From contig NC_003071.7 in NCBI RefSeq assembly GCF_000001735.4, positions 10,781,151-10,845,150 of the forward strand: a stretch of DNA of 64,000 nt, given 5' to 3'. Position 1 is the first letter of the stretch; each line of letters begins with the position of its first letter. The position numbers and the translations under genes were made by a program. The DNA comes from Arabidopsis thaliana (lineage: Eukaryota; Streptophyta; Magnoliopsida; Brassicales; Brassicaceae). Below, piece after piece: positions 48,253-60,200 of this stretch. The notes below the pieces were generated by a model that was not told where the DNA came from, did not search any database, and worked only from the letters and a program-made list of their open reading frames with translations.

Positions 48253-49135
48253 TAGGATGTTTTTGGTTTTGAGTTTGAATATTTCATGTTTGTCAAATAG
48301 TTTGTATTGAAGCATTTGCTTGTATTTTACTTATTTATCTATAAAGTAAGAATGGTGAAATTCTATGTACTTATATTCATATACATTTTTGTTTTTTCTA
48401 ACGAAAAACATAGCAGAGGCAGGGAAGAGGTGAATGTGGTTAATTTTGGGTTTAGTAATAAAAGATTAGATTGATCCACTCAATAACAATTCCAGAAAAC
48501 ATACTAATATATATATGCTGTATTATTATTGCAGCATCTTAAAATGCATAAATCTATATTAACAATTTTGGAATACATTTATATATAATAATAATAAAAA
48601 ACGTTTATTGAAGTAAGATATTACACAAATGCATTGATTTAAATAACAAAATCAAACATTTGGTATACAAAGGAAAGAAAGATAGACGCCAAAGTGTTGT
48701 CTTAGGCCTCTCGATATATATAACAAAACAAAATGAATTGGTGTGTGGATAATTTCAATTTCAATAACTAAATAATCACATTATCTTTGCTATAATATTG
48801 TTTGATGTTGATATGTTATAAGAAAGAATATAAACCTCATATTAAAGGTAAATTGAGATTATAACAAATGGAAAATCCTTAAATACAATCTCGATGTTTA
48901 TTTAAGATTTTACATAATTAAAGGTTCACACTCTTTTTTTTTATTTTTTTTTTATTTTTAGGTTCACTCTCCTTGATTGATCCATACTCTCTCTGGTTTG
49001 GGTCAAACATGCAGCCGAAACTCACAACGGAAGAATTATTGAATGATACGTTCAAGGTCTTGAACATGGTACGTCACAGCGTGCACCAAATTTTATTGGA
49101 AACTCAAGAAAACCTCTGAGATATAGGTTCAAGTT
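48253..49135. other. Intergenic with a copy of the GSL-OH promoter
   Basis: RLP20 3' UTR, AT-rich sequence, then repeat A (48659-48827, listed separately), then the 3' flank of GSL-OH. No gene start lies beside the repeat. Confidence 0.5.
48659..48827. repeat. Direct repeat A, copy of the GSL-OH proximal promoter
   Basis: A 169-bp block beginning tttggtatacaaaggaaaga that matches 50435-50603 base for base apart from a few changes near its start (gacgccaa against gacgtgta). The offset is exactly 1,776 bp with no indel. It lies on the 3' side of GSL-OH, so the gene is bracketed by direct repeats. Confidence 0.9.
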
Positions 49136-50413
49136 TCAGATCCTTAAATGGTCCAACGAAGAATTCCCATTAGGTTTTCTAGCCACATAGTGATTGGAGG
49201 ATTCCGAGGTGGTGTCTCTGTATTTTGGAGGGTTTAGCTCAGACAGAAGCTCTTTAATGGGTCCATATACTCTCGAACTTGGTGAAGTAAAAGTATGCAC
49301 AAAGAAACAAGCGACCGAAATGCGCGGCTCTTCACCTCCATTTGCCAAAATTCTATGCTCCATGCTTACAAACTTGTCATTCGAGATAAGCTGCAAAAAA
49401 AAAAAAAAAGACTTACTTTTTGTGACTTATGGGTTTTTATAGACCATTCAATTCAAGAGTAAACAACGACTTGCCTGGAGGAAATCTCCTACGTTAAAGA
49501 TAAGTGCTTCGGGATTAGGAGGAACATCGATCCAGTATCCATCGTAGAGAACTTGAAGTCCTCCATTGTTGTCGTTAAGAAGAATAGTAAGGAAAGATCT
49601 GTCTGTGTGCTGAGCGCCGCCGAATGTTCGGTTTGGCTCAGGACAGGGTGGAAAACAATGACAGAGCATCCATAAACCTTTTGCGCAATCCATTTCTTTG
49701 AGGTGGTTAGGACTCAACCCTAAAGCTTCTGATAAAATTTCAAACATTAACTCCGCTAACTTCATCACTTCCTTTGAGTACTCCAACATGATCTCCCTAA
49801 CAATATTCACACCAACCAATTTTCAAACCACATCAATAATATCAAATCAAAGTTTAAACTAGTCTTGTTTCTTCTTAGATTAGAAATAAATTAAAGAAAT
49901 GTATTCTTACCCACAAACCTCAGGTAAGTCCTGTGCTTTTGGAACATCAGGAGCCATGACACAACTTAAGGTATCTCTCCAACTCGCAGCAGGAGACTCA
50001 TAGAGATCAGCATTAGAGTGATATTTAAGCTTTTTGGTTTTGTCTCGGGTATAGAACATTTTCCTCACTTCTGGATCTTGGTCGTGAAACCGACGAATAC
50101 CATTTATCATCTTCTCCATCACATCAAGTGGAACCCCATGGTTAATCGCCTGGAAAAATCCAAACTTCTCCATTGCGTCTTTAACCTTCGCAACTACACT
50201 CTCTCGCACGACCGTGGATTCGAACACGCCACCTAGATCGATTGTTGGAATCATCACCACCGTCGATGTAGGCTTAGGGTTTGCTACGTTAACATGCGGG
50301 TTATGGAAAATGCGCGGGACTTTTGTGACTCCGGCGTCGACGAGTCCTTTCACGCCAATCTTCATCTCGTCGAATGCTTTTAACTCACTGGCACGGTCGT
50401 AGTTTTCCGCCAT
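49136..50413 (-). CDS. GSL-OH: 2-oxoglutarate/Fe(II) dioxygenase GSL-OH of aliphatic glucosinolates
   Basis: 2-oxoacid-dependent dioxygenase that converts 3-butenyl glucosinolate to the 2-hydroxy form (progoitrin), probably AT2G25450. Exons on the minus strand are 50413-49911, 49796-49475 and 49390-49136, 359 residues, the usual size for the family. The N-terminal DIOX_N region contains [10 protein letters not shown] and [12 protein letters not shown]. The iron triad is His231 and Asp233 in QHTD plus His287 in MEHR. The 2-oxoglutarate pair is Arg298-x-Ser300 in EPRIS. No frameshift or stop is seen, so it should be active. Intron 2 starts with GC (CTCCAG|GCAAGT), which the frame requires. Direct promoter repeats flank the gene, and a second start fragment lies upstream. 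Confidence 0.95.
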
Positions 50414-50434
50414 AGTGTTTTTTATTTTATATTT

Positions 50435-50668
50435 TTTGGTATACAAAGGAAAGAAAGATAGACGTGTAAGTGTTGTCTTAGGCCTCTCGATATATATAAC
50501 AAAACAAAATGAATTGGTGTGTGGATAATTTCAATTTCAATAACTAAATAATCACATTATCTTTGCTATAATATTGTTTGATGTTGATATGTTATAAGAA
50601 AGAGAGACGTGTAAGTCTCTTAGATTAATAAATATTTATTAGCTGTTTCTTAGGTTAATAAATGATAA
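50435..50668. repeat. Direct repeat B, GSL-OH proximal promoter
   Basis: Starts 22 nt upstream of the GSL-OH ATG. The first 169 bp (to 50603) match repeat A. The part from about 50484 to 50668 also matches repeat C (50804-50996), including the agacgtgtaa and ttaataaatatttattag motifs. It is therefore the junction of two duplications. Confidence 0.85.
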
Positions 50669-50803
50669 AAATTAAAGATTTAATTATTAATTTAAGTAAG
50701 AGACGTTTCAAGGTAAGAAGTGCTCTTAGAGTTATTGTGGTGGTTATGTGGCGTAGTTTTACTGGGTAGATGATTAAATATTTTTTTTTTTTAAATCACA
50801 ATA

Positions 50804-50996
50804 ACCTCTCGATATATATAACAAAACAAAATGAATTGGTATATGGATTAATTTCAATTACAATAACCAAATAATCACATTATCTTTGCTATAATATTGT
50901 TTGATGTTGATATGCCATAAGAAAAAGAGACGTGTAAATCTGTTAAGTTAATAAATATTTATTAGTTGTCTTTTAGGTTAATAAATGATAAAAATC
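50804..50996. repeat. Repeat C, diverged copy of the GSL-OH promoter
   Basis: Resembles repeat B at roughly nine bases in ten, from cctctcgatatatataac through to ttaggttaataaatgataaa. No coding remnant is joined to it. Confidence 0.75.
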
Positions 50997-51030
50997 TGTT
51001 TAGTGTTCACCGGTCTAGAAGTTCCACTGC

Positions 51031-51231
51031 ACGTGTTTGATATGGGTAAAGCTGTAAACTATTAGGTTGAGATATTTTAGATAATTTATATACTATTAAA
51101 ATCGCAATATTAGATAAGAAAATTGTGGTGGACGTGTTTGATATGTGTAAAGCTTTAAATTATTAGGTTGAGATATTTTATAAAATTTATATACTATTAA
51201 AATCGCAATATTAGATAAGAAAATTGTGGTG
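51031..51231. repeat. Two-copy tandem repeat, 101-bp period
   Basis: Unit begins acgtgtttgatatg and ends gaaaattgtggtgg. Copies lie at 51031-51131 and 51132-51231 with only a few differences (gggtaaagctgtaaac against gtgtaaagctttaaat). It sits just 3' of the dioxygenase start fragment. Confidence 0.85.
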
Positions 51232-51238
51232 GTTGGTT

Positions 51239-51289
51239 CATCTCGTCGAATGCTTTTAACTCACCCAAACGATCGTATTTTCCCGCCAT
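51239..51289 (-). pseudogene. Start fragment of a second GSL-OH-like dioxygenase
   Basis: Minus-strand ATG at 51289 followed by [17 protein letters not shown], closely matching the GSL-OH start [17 protein letters not shown]. Homology stops after about 17 codons at the 101-bp repeat. Its upstream side (51300-51440) is another diverged copy of the same promoter (aacaaaacaaaatga, ttcaatttcaataacc). It is a relic of a deleted tandem gene. Confidence 0.8.
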
Positions 51290-51421
51290 GGGGTCTCCTT
51301 TTATTTTTTTCCTTTGTATACAAACTACAAAGAAAGAAAAAGAAAAAGAGACGTGTGTGGCCTCTCCGTATGTATAACAAAACAAAATGAAGTGGTGTGT
51401 CAGGATCAAATTCAATTTCAA

Positions 51422-52206
51422 TAACCAGTCACAATATCTTTCAATTTCTGGAATTTCTATCTACATTTAGCATAACCTTTCATATTATTTTTTACACTTA
51501 TTTGTCTTGTGCTTTTGACCTTGAAAGTTTTTACCCATACATAATATAAAATATTTGAATGTGCAAACCCGACATACACAAAATATTTGATAAAAAGTTA
51601 AATCTCTCTAATTATAACTTTGATAAAATGAAAGTTTAATTTTATCTCATTTATCAAACCTAAAATCTCTACCGACTATCTTTAGCCTATAAATATAATA
51701 ATTGACTGAGGATTCATGCGCTCGTTCGTTGACCAAAAAAAAAGGAAAAAAGACTAAGGATTCATGTGCAACATGGCCCAAAAGCCTTTATCTTCTCTTC
51801 CTTTCATGTTGACTCTTCTTCTTCTTCTTTTCTTCATTACACAAACAAACATCTTCTTTCTTCTTCTCTTCTTACGATTCTTCTTCTCATCTTCTCTTGA
51901 TCTTGTCAAGTAGGATTAAGTATTTCCAACATCACCTACATTAGGTTTGGGTTCGGGTTTTGTTCTCGGCTGAGGAATGTACTCGAAAACATGTCAAAAA
52001 GAAACCCTGATTGGATTTTAGTACCTAAGCCATGACAAATGATAACTTTTTCTTGACTTATTATATCCAACACATTCTCTCAAGAACATTATAACGAACC
52101 ACATGCACCATCCTAAATCTACACTCCCATTGAATATCTCTCACCATCCTAACAAATCTACACTAACGAGTCACCAATCAATAGTCAGAAAAAAAAAAAA
52201 AAAACT
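51422..52206. other. Intergenic 3' of the NT-C2 gene
   Basis: AT-rich sequence and T/C-rich runs (51800-51910). Includes the probable 3' UTR of the minus-strand NT-C2 gene. No gene seen. Confidence 0.4.
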
Positions 52207-54224
52207 CTAATCACTACTAGTCAATATAATATGATGCAAATCAATCTGAAGTCTCTCATGAAGAAGAGACACATCCACTACATTCCCTTTCTCCTCCTTT
52301 GCCGCCAACTCCGCCACCGGAATCGCCGCCAAAAAGCTCTTTATATATTCTCTACAACACTTTTTACCCTCACAAACCAACTTCTCCGACGATTCCTCTT
52401 TCTCATACATCAAACTCGAATCATCAAACTTAAGAATGTAAGCTTGCTTGCATCCTTCAAACAATCTCTCCCCTAACGAATCAATAACGCAAAAACCATC
52501 TAAATCTGCCTTTACCACGAAGAAATGATCGTTCCAGCTAACAATATAAACCCTAGTTTCACCATTACTTGAGGCTAACGCTACTTCTTTCTCTACCTCG
52601 TCCCAAATCTGATCAAACGACATCAGACCATCCAACGAAGCAAATCTCTCCGGGCTGAATAACCCGGTAAACGATTTATCGGTACAAACCCTAACCGGTC
52701 GTAAATTTGCGGAAACGATCGTTTCCAGATCGAAATGCCTGTTTGGAAACAATCTTAGATACGATTCTTTGTCGCAAAGAGATTGCCATAAAGAAGACCC
52801 TTGCGTGATTAGTGAATCGAACGCTGTTCCTGAAGGATTGATGAGCTTAGGATTCGCGTGGAACCAATGAGCCACCACCACCGCAACCGCCGCGCATGCT
52901 GCTTCTCCGGCGGCTTGTTCGCTTCTTTGATCAATCGACGCTAAGTAAACTTCCGATTTCAGCTTCGATTTTCCATCGCGGCTCACTAAATCCTTCATTA
53001 CCCATTTGTTTGCCTCGATTGGTATCTCCGTCGCCGGTTTTTCTAGTTCCTCCGATGGTTTTGTTGATGTCTTCGTAACTTCATCCTCTCTCTGCAAACA
53101 ATAAACCGGTCCGGTTAAGGACAAAATCGAACCGAGTTTGAAAATTCAGAAAGTCAAATGCGTACCGGTTCTCTTCTCCATGTCATAGAAAAGCTTAACC
53201 GTCTTCTCTTCCACCAATTAAACCCGGCTTTTTGACCCGGTTCAGACTGGTTCTCATCCGGGCTTGAAAATAACCCGGTTTCAACTACGGGGCTACGTCC
53301 GCCTGAACTCGACGCGGTGGCTGGGGAGGAAAAAGAGTCGAAATGGCTACCACCGCCGCGACGACTCGTTGACTTTTTCTTCGGAATTGCTGAGTCAACG
53401 GAGATCTGACCAAGTTGCATAAAGTCGTCTGGTTCGGTTCTTACCTCAGAAAAAGTCACGTTGACCTGATTTAAATAAACAACCGCGTGTCTTAATTAAT
53501 TAAGGATTTAGGATAAGATAATTAATTTACTTGTTCTTTCTAAGGGAAGTCTTTAAAACCTTTCCATGATGTTTCCGAGAATAATTTAATAACCATAGAG
53601 GACAAGAATAATTCAAATTCAAAACGAGTATTGGTGGATTAATTAAAAATGTGTTTAGATTTTAATTGACCAGATTAATTACCACAAGTGTTGCTTCCTT
53701 CGAAAGTACGGAACCCTTTGACCGAATCGGAAGCTTTCTCTCCACCGTCGATTCTTGTTTCGACGCTAACTCCGATAAATCCAACGATGCTTTTCCGATC
53801 AAAGACTTTTTGTTTTTTGCGTCCATATTCTCACCCTTATACCAAAAATAGATGATTTCAGCTAATTGCATTTTAAACATCAAATTGATTATCTAAAAAG
53901 AGAATAATTAAGAAAACTCACGTAGAAGACATTGAAGGAGAGGTTCCATGGGCCAACAATGCAACAAACGCGTTCGAACTCTTCCTCCCATTCTACGTGG
54001 TTTGAGCCTAAAGCAATCGGTTTAGAGCTCGTATGGTTAACCGGTCGATTAGAACGATAGAATGGGACGAAGCCCAATCCAAAACCGGAGACAGGTCCCT
54101 TCCATTTCACCTCCACCATCGCGGAAAGGTTCTTTCCTGCCGTTTCATCACCGAGAATAGCCGGTAAACCATCAAGCCTCACCGGCTTCACCGTCACGTG
54201 AAGCTTCCTCACCTTCTTTGCCAT
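52207..54224 (-). CDS. NT-type C2 domain protein (EEIG1/EHBP1-like)
   Basis: Probably AT2G25460. Exons on the minus strand are 54224-53922, 53835-53683, 53465-53166 and 53091-52207, giving 546 residues. The frame opens at a TTG upstream, but MAKKVRKLHV from the ATG at 54224 is the natural start. The N-terminal C2-like domain (about 1-165) has the EEIG1/EHBP1 pattern: KLHVTVKPVRLDGLP, VEVKWKGP, EWEEEFERVC, and GKASLDLSELASK in the third quarter. A serine- and proline-rich linker with a basic WWKRRRLSFS segment follows, then a conserved plant-specific C-terminal half (LAHWF-type helix AHWFHANPKLI, WNDHFFVVKADLDGFCVIDSLG). It is likely a peripheral membrane protein; function unknown. Four CACGTG boxes lie upstream. 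Confidence 0.85.
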
Positions 54225-57215
54225 AGATTTCAAAAGTTATTCCTCTGTTTTTTTTAGGGTTTCTTTCTCTGTTTTTTTTTTTGGGGTTTTTCCTCTGTTT
54301 TTTTGTTTCTTTTAGGTGTTGATATAAATGTGTGACTAAAAAGGAGGCGATAATTTGTTGGTTTATATATAGATGTATGTAAATGTGTACGTAGAGGCGT
54401 ATCATACGCATTGTATGTCTTCTAAATAAGGCTAAGGAAACGTAGAGAACATTAAAAAAGAATCAAAGACAGCAAAGAAAGAAACCCTCCAAGAAAACAC
54501 AATTAAAAATGGCCAAACAAAGAGCGACTTGGTCAGCAAACGCAGCAAATCCGCGTTTGAGGCTATCGATAAAAGGAATTAAAAACATCACGTGTGACTC
54601 ACATGGTCTGGTTTCCGCGGGCTAATGCTGACGTGCCTATTACTAATTGGATGGATGAGTTTGGTACATTGGTTTAAGACAAGACAAGCGAAACTTTCTC
54701 TGTCTAAACAACTTTTGCAAGACAAGAGAACTTATTTTCGGACTGGTTCATCTCTACTCCTTTCATCATTTTAAAATTTGCTTCAAATTGTTAAATAATG
54801 GTTAATATTTCAATAAAACATTTGGAAAAAATTATGAAAGTTCGTGGAAATATAATCTTTGGATTTATTTTCTATTATATGATAAAAAAAAGTTAACTCG
54901 TTCAAAGAGGACAAAGGAATCCTAATTTTCTTTCCAAAATACATAATGCTTTTTTTTTTGTTCTTTAATAGTACATATAATGCTTTTTCGTTAAAGGATC
55001 AGCAAGACCAGTAAAACGTTTCCACGTCAACACGGATAAAGCAACAAAATGCACGTGAACACATTTGTTTACTCCAAGCAAGTTATGTACTTCCTTCCTT
55101 CCTTCCTACTTGTGTCGTAGAGGAGAACAGACGATTCTCCTGCCACGTGTTTCTGACGATTTATTTCCTATACGAGCACGTGTTTTTTCTCTGTGTTTGT
55201 TTTTTGATAACTTTTTTAATGCATTTCAGCGTTTTTGTGCTAAAATATTGGTTCTATAATCTACAATTTCGAACAAGGAACAAGCAATAAAGGTGGAATT
55301 TGATAAGCAGATCAAATGGAATAAGTACAATAAGTGTAGATGAGATACAAATTTGGAATGGTAAAGGAACTAGTACATTTACAACTGTGTTTTTTTTGGA
55401 TGACAAAGGACCACAACGCAGTCGTACTATAGCTAAAAGCGTAAAAGTAGTACGCAAACATACTTTAGCTAAAATCAGCACGCAAATATATGTTTGAGAG
55501 ATTCTAAATAAAGGAGGGGAAAACGTTTTTTTTCTTTCATATCCAAACCATGAAAAACCATTAAGTGAAGTACTTGTATAAATAAAAGGTGAAATCGTAT
55601 AAATTTTCAAATTTCATATCTGAATTAATAAAAGGTGACTTAATGCATACATTGACTGCCACTAATATATAAGTCAATCTGTTAAGATGGATGTCATGGC
55701 ACCTTCCGGACGCCGTTGAATTATCAATATTTGCCCTCACACATATTTTTATCATTCCACCAAATTTAACTTCCTAATTATATTTGGTATTTTAAATTCA
55801 TGTTTTAAATCCACATTTAATGAGACAAGAAGCGCTTAATATATAGGGTATGTTACCTGTTGAAATAGAATACATTCATAGTATTAGAGATGGGTAAAAC
55901 AACAAATAAAACAGAATAAAATTGAAAGTCATTAATCCAAACAAAAAAAAAACTATTTTCATCCATTGTTGTAGAAATGTCTATACCAAACCAAAACTGG
56001 ATCGGAACTTTGTCTATCAAACTGGTTTGATCTAGATTTTAGAACTTAGTTTTCTAAACGGTAATTCTCTTGAGGAATTTATCGCCTTCTTCAATATACG
56101 GTAAAATATTCATCTGATAAAAAAAAAAAAAGAATTGTGTTTTTTGGAAAAAACTTCTAATTTTTAATATTTAATGATGCTGTCCCTAACTTTTTTTTGG
56201 TCTAATGTTAAATTTATACCAATGAAAAAAGGTTTACATAATGCAATGTTAACCCAAAAACACACCAAGCTCTGAAACAGAGAGAGCAAAAGAGCACTTA
56301 TACAAAAAGAAAAGAGCTAACGGCACACCTACAAGGGGGCTTATTGATTCAATTAACATGTCAGGTGACATGGCATCCAACTCAGCGGAGCCTGGGAAAA
56401 CCATGTTAGAATTCGAACCCTGGAGATCAATGTTACTCGAACCAAGATTACAGAAACTTTTCTCTCTTTTACCACTAGCTAGACCAATGCGACTTGGTTT
56501 AGGTATAATTTGAATATGTTTGGAATTGAGATGATTATGAAATTGTAGCGATTGGAATTCATAAGTTGCTTTTTCTTCAATCATAAACACTATAGATCAA
56601 GTGGTATTGGATTCACTATTCAACTTAAGTTAATCAACAAGTGACGAGACTTCATCTATGTAAAACAAAGAAATTGCACATGAGCTGGTAAAATTTATTA
56701 TTTTGTTCGACTTGTTTTTCTTCCACCAATGCACCTGTGTTCATACTGCATTTTAAAGCTTACATTGAGGTGTTTGGACATCAATCATACAATCCAGTAT
56801 TGTAGACTTTGAACCCTTTTTTTTTGCCCAATCCAATGAAAGGGAAGATGTTCATGGGTCAAAATTCATCTGACTATTGAGGTAGCCACATGGCTACAAA
56901 AGTAGTATCCTTCACATGACTTAAACTTAACATACTTCGTGGTAGAAGTATATGCATCTTAAGCCACACATATATTATCCGATATTCAAAGACCTTCTTT
57001 TGTCTTTTCATACAATTTCAAAGTAAACGATAGTGGTCACTCAACTTAACTCATGTCACATGACTTTTAAATGTGTACATTAACAGAGACTTTGACTCTT
57101 TTTTGTTTTCTTTATTAATATACAATCATTTCTAGTTGAATACTTATAACCGTTGAGGTCTTTGCATTGAACTCACACTCAAACTGATTAGGAGTTTTAT
57201 TTCATTTGCTTTTTA
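54225..57215. other. 3-kb intergenic region with G-box cluster
   Basis: Divergent promoter space for the NT-C2 gene (-) and RLP21 (+). CACGTG hexamers lie at 54589, 55052, 55144 and 55177. Small frames at 55254-55610 (-) and 56249-56590 (-) show no family I know. Otherwise AT-rich. Confidence 0.5.
54589..55182. promoter_or_regulatory. Four G-box (CACGTG) elements upstream of the NT-C2 gene
   Basis: Palindromic CACGTG at 54589-54594, 55052-55057, 55144-55149 and 55177-55182, about 0.37 to 0.96 kb upstream of the ATG. Several have the ABRE-type context (gccacgtgtt, gcacgtgttt). This suggests bZIP or bHLH control, perhaps through ABA or light; inference only. Confidence 0.5.
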
Positions 57216-60200
57216 ATGTTACTTGCAATGGAAGGGAAGCTTTTCTTGTGCCAATACTTGATATGGGTGATGTTACTGTTGGGGCAGCTACATGGTTGCA
57301 CAAGCTGCATTGAGAAAGAAAGGGAAGCTTTGTTAGAGCTCAAGAAATACTTGATGTCAAGGAGTCGAGAATCAGGGCTCGACTATGTTCTCCCTACTTG
57401 GACTAATGATACAAAGAGTGATTGCTGCCAGTGGGATGGCATTAAATGCAATCGTACAAGCGGGCGGGTTATCGAGCTTTCTGTTGGTGATATGTACTTC
57501 AAAGAGAGCTCTCCTTTAAATCTTTCTTTGCTCCATCCCTTTGAAGAAGTTCGAAGTCTGAACTTATCTACGGAAGGATACAACGAATTCAATGGCTTCT
57601 TTGATGACGTAGAAGGTATACCACACTTAACATCACAAATTCATGAATTTCATTTGCATGTAGTGTGAGCTATCTTATTTTTTTGTATACTTATGATTTT
57701 TCGTTTGCAGGTTATAGAAGTTTAAGTGGATTACGAAACTTGAAGATCATGGATCTCTCAACGAATTATTTCAACTACAGCACATTTCCTTTTCTTAATG
57801 CCGCTACATCACTTACAACTCTTATTCTCACGTATAACGAAATGGATGGCCCTTTTCCTATCAAAGGTGTATTTTTCGATTCCTAACGAGAGGCCTATGG
57901 AGCACAACCAAGTTTTAGTTCCAATTAGTCTTATATTCTATTGGATTATCTTTCAGGACTAAAAGACTTGACAAACTTGGAACTGCTGGATTTGAGAGCA
58001 AACAAACTAAACGGCTCCATGCAAGGTAGCGTCTACGTCAATTAATTGGAACTTTAAACAAATTTAACTGAGTACTTTATTATATAATTGGTTTATATAA
58101 TACTTGTGTATGCCTTCTCATATCAACACAAATTAATTATTAGAGGTGTCTTACTCTGTGTCTCTTTGTCTTATGGCAGAGTTAATTCATCTGAAAAAGC
58201 TGAAAGCTCTAGATCTAAGCTCCAATAAATTTTCTAGCTCAATGGAATTGCAAGGCAAGCTCGCTTTCTTTTTAGAAGTTATTATTACTATTATATGAAT
58301 ATAGATGAATATACTTTATCTATATAACAATAATAATCATTTTGTAAAGTACAATCTTTGGTCTTTAAATATTTCAGAACTACAGAATTTGATTAACTTG
58401 GAAGTCTTGGGTCTTGCTCAGAATCATGTAGACGGACCTATACCAATAGAAGGTGATCTTTATTTGCTTCAAAGTAAAAATTATGTATGAGAAGTGTCTA
58501 CTGACTTCTAGTGAGGAAGACAACTTTATTCTCATATTATTTTTGTTTCCAAACTCTCTGTTTTTGCAGTATTCTGTAAACTGAAGAATCTGCGGGATCT
58601 CGATCTCAAAGGAAATCATTTTGTAGGTCAAATACCTCTTTGTTTAGGTAGCTTGAAGAAGCTACGGGTTCTTGATCTCTCATCCAACCAATTAAGTGGA
58701 GATCTACCATCTAGTTTCAGTAGTCTTGAGTCTCTCGAATATCTATCATTGTCGGATAACAATTTCGATGGCTCATTCTCACTCAATCCACTCACCAACC
58801 TTACAAACCTCAAGTTGTTCAAACTTTCATCAAGATCACATACAATACAAGTCAAGATGGAGAGTACTTGGCAGCCAAATTTTCAACTGAGTGTTGTTGT
58901 ACTACGGTTTTGCAGCTTGGAGAAAATCCCTTCCTTTCTCTTGTACCAGAAAAAATTGCGTCTAGTTGATCTATCCAGCAACAATTTATCTGGAAATATT
59001 CCTACGTGGCTGCTGACGAATAATCCAGAACTTGAAGTCCTACAGCTGCAGAATAATTCATTTACCATCTTTCCAATTCCTACAATGGTGCATAATTTGC
59101 AGATCTTTGATTTTTCAGCAAATAATATCGGGAAGTTCCCTGATAAGATGGACCATGCACTACCGAATCTGGTACGTTTAAATGGCTCGAATAATGGGTT
59201 CCAAGGTTATTTTCCAACGTCTATTGGTGAAATGAAGAATATTTCATTCTTGGACCTGTCTTATAATAACTTCTCTGGGAAGTTACCTAGAAGCTTTGTC
59301 ACAGGTTGTGTTTCAATAATGTTCCTGAAGCTCTCTCACAACAAATTTAGCGGCCGTTTTCTTCCAAGAGAAACAAACTTCCCTTCACTTGACGTGTTGA
59401 GAATGGATAACAACTTGTTTACGGGGAACATCGGAGGTGGTTTGAGTAACTCCACTATGTTGCGGATTCTAGACATGTCCAACAATGGGCTCTCTGGTGC
59501 TATTCCAAGATGGTTATTTGAGTTTCCTTATTTGGATTACGTATTGATATCCAACAATTTCTTAGAAGGTACGATACCTCCTTCTTTGTTGGGAATGCCT
59601 TTTCTTTCGTTTCTAGACCTTTCTGGAAACCAATTTTCTGGAGCCTTACCGTCACATGTTGATAGCGAGCTCGGGATATATATGTTCCTACACAACAACA
59701 ACTTCACAGGGCCAATTCCAGACACATTGTTGAAAAGTGTCCAGATACTTGATCTGCGGAACAATAAACTCTCTGGGAGTATCCCGCAGTTTGACGATAC
59801 ACAGAGCATAAACATTCTTTTGTTGAAGGGAAACAATTTAACAGGGTCTATTCCACGGGAGCTTTGTGATTTGAGCAACGTCAGACTTCTAGATCTTTCA
59901 GACAACAAGCTCAATGGTGTCATACCTTCATGCCTCTCTAATTTGTCATTTGGACGCTTACAAGAGGACGCAATGGCTCTCAATATTCCGCCCTCTTTCT
60001 TGCAAACAAGCCTTGAGATGGAATTATACAAATCAACTTTTTTGGTAGATAAGATTGAAGTGGACCGCTCTACTTATCAAGAAACTGAAATCAAATTTGC
60101 CGCAAAGCAAAGGTATGATTCTTATAGTGGAAGATCTGAGTTCAGCGAAGGAATTCTTCGTCTTATGTATGGGATGGATTTGTCAAACAATGAATTAAGT

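Noticed and set aside
55254-55610. Minus-strand 118-codon frame in the same gap
   Set aside because: Low-complexity hydrophobic translation of AT-rich DNA without a recognisable domain.
56249-56590. Minus-strand 113-codon frame between the NT-C2 gene and RLP21
   Set aside because: It begins at GTG, has no recognised motif and no matching neighbours; not enough to call a gene.
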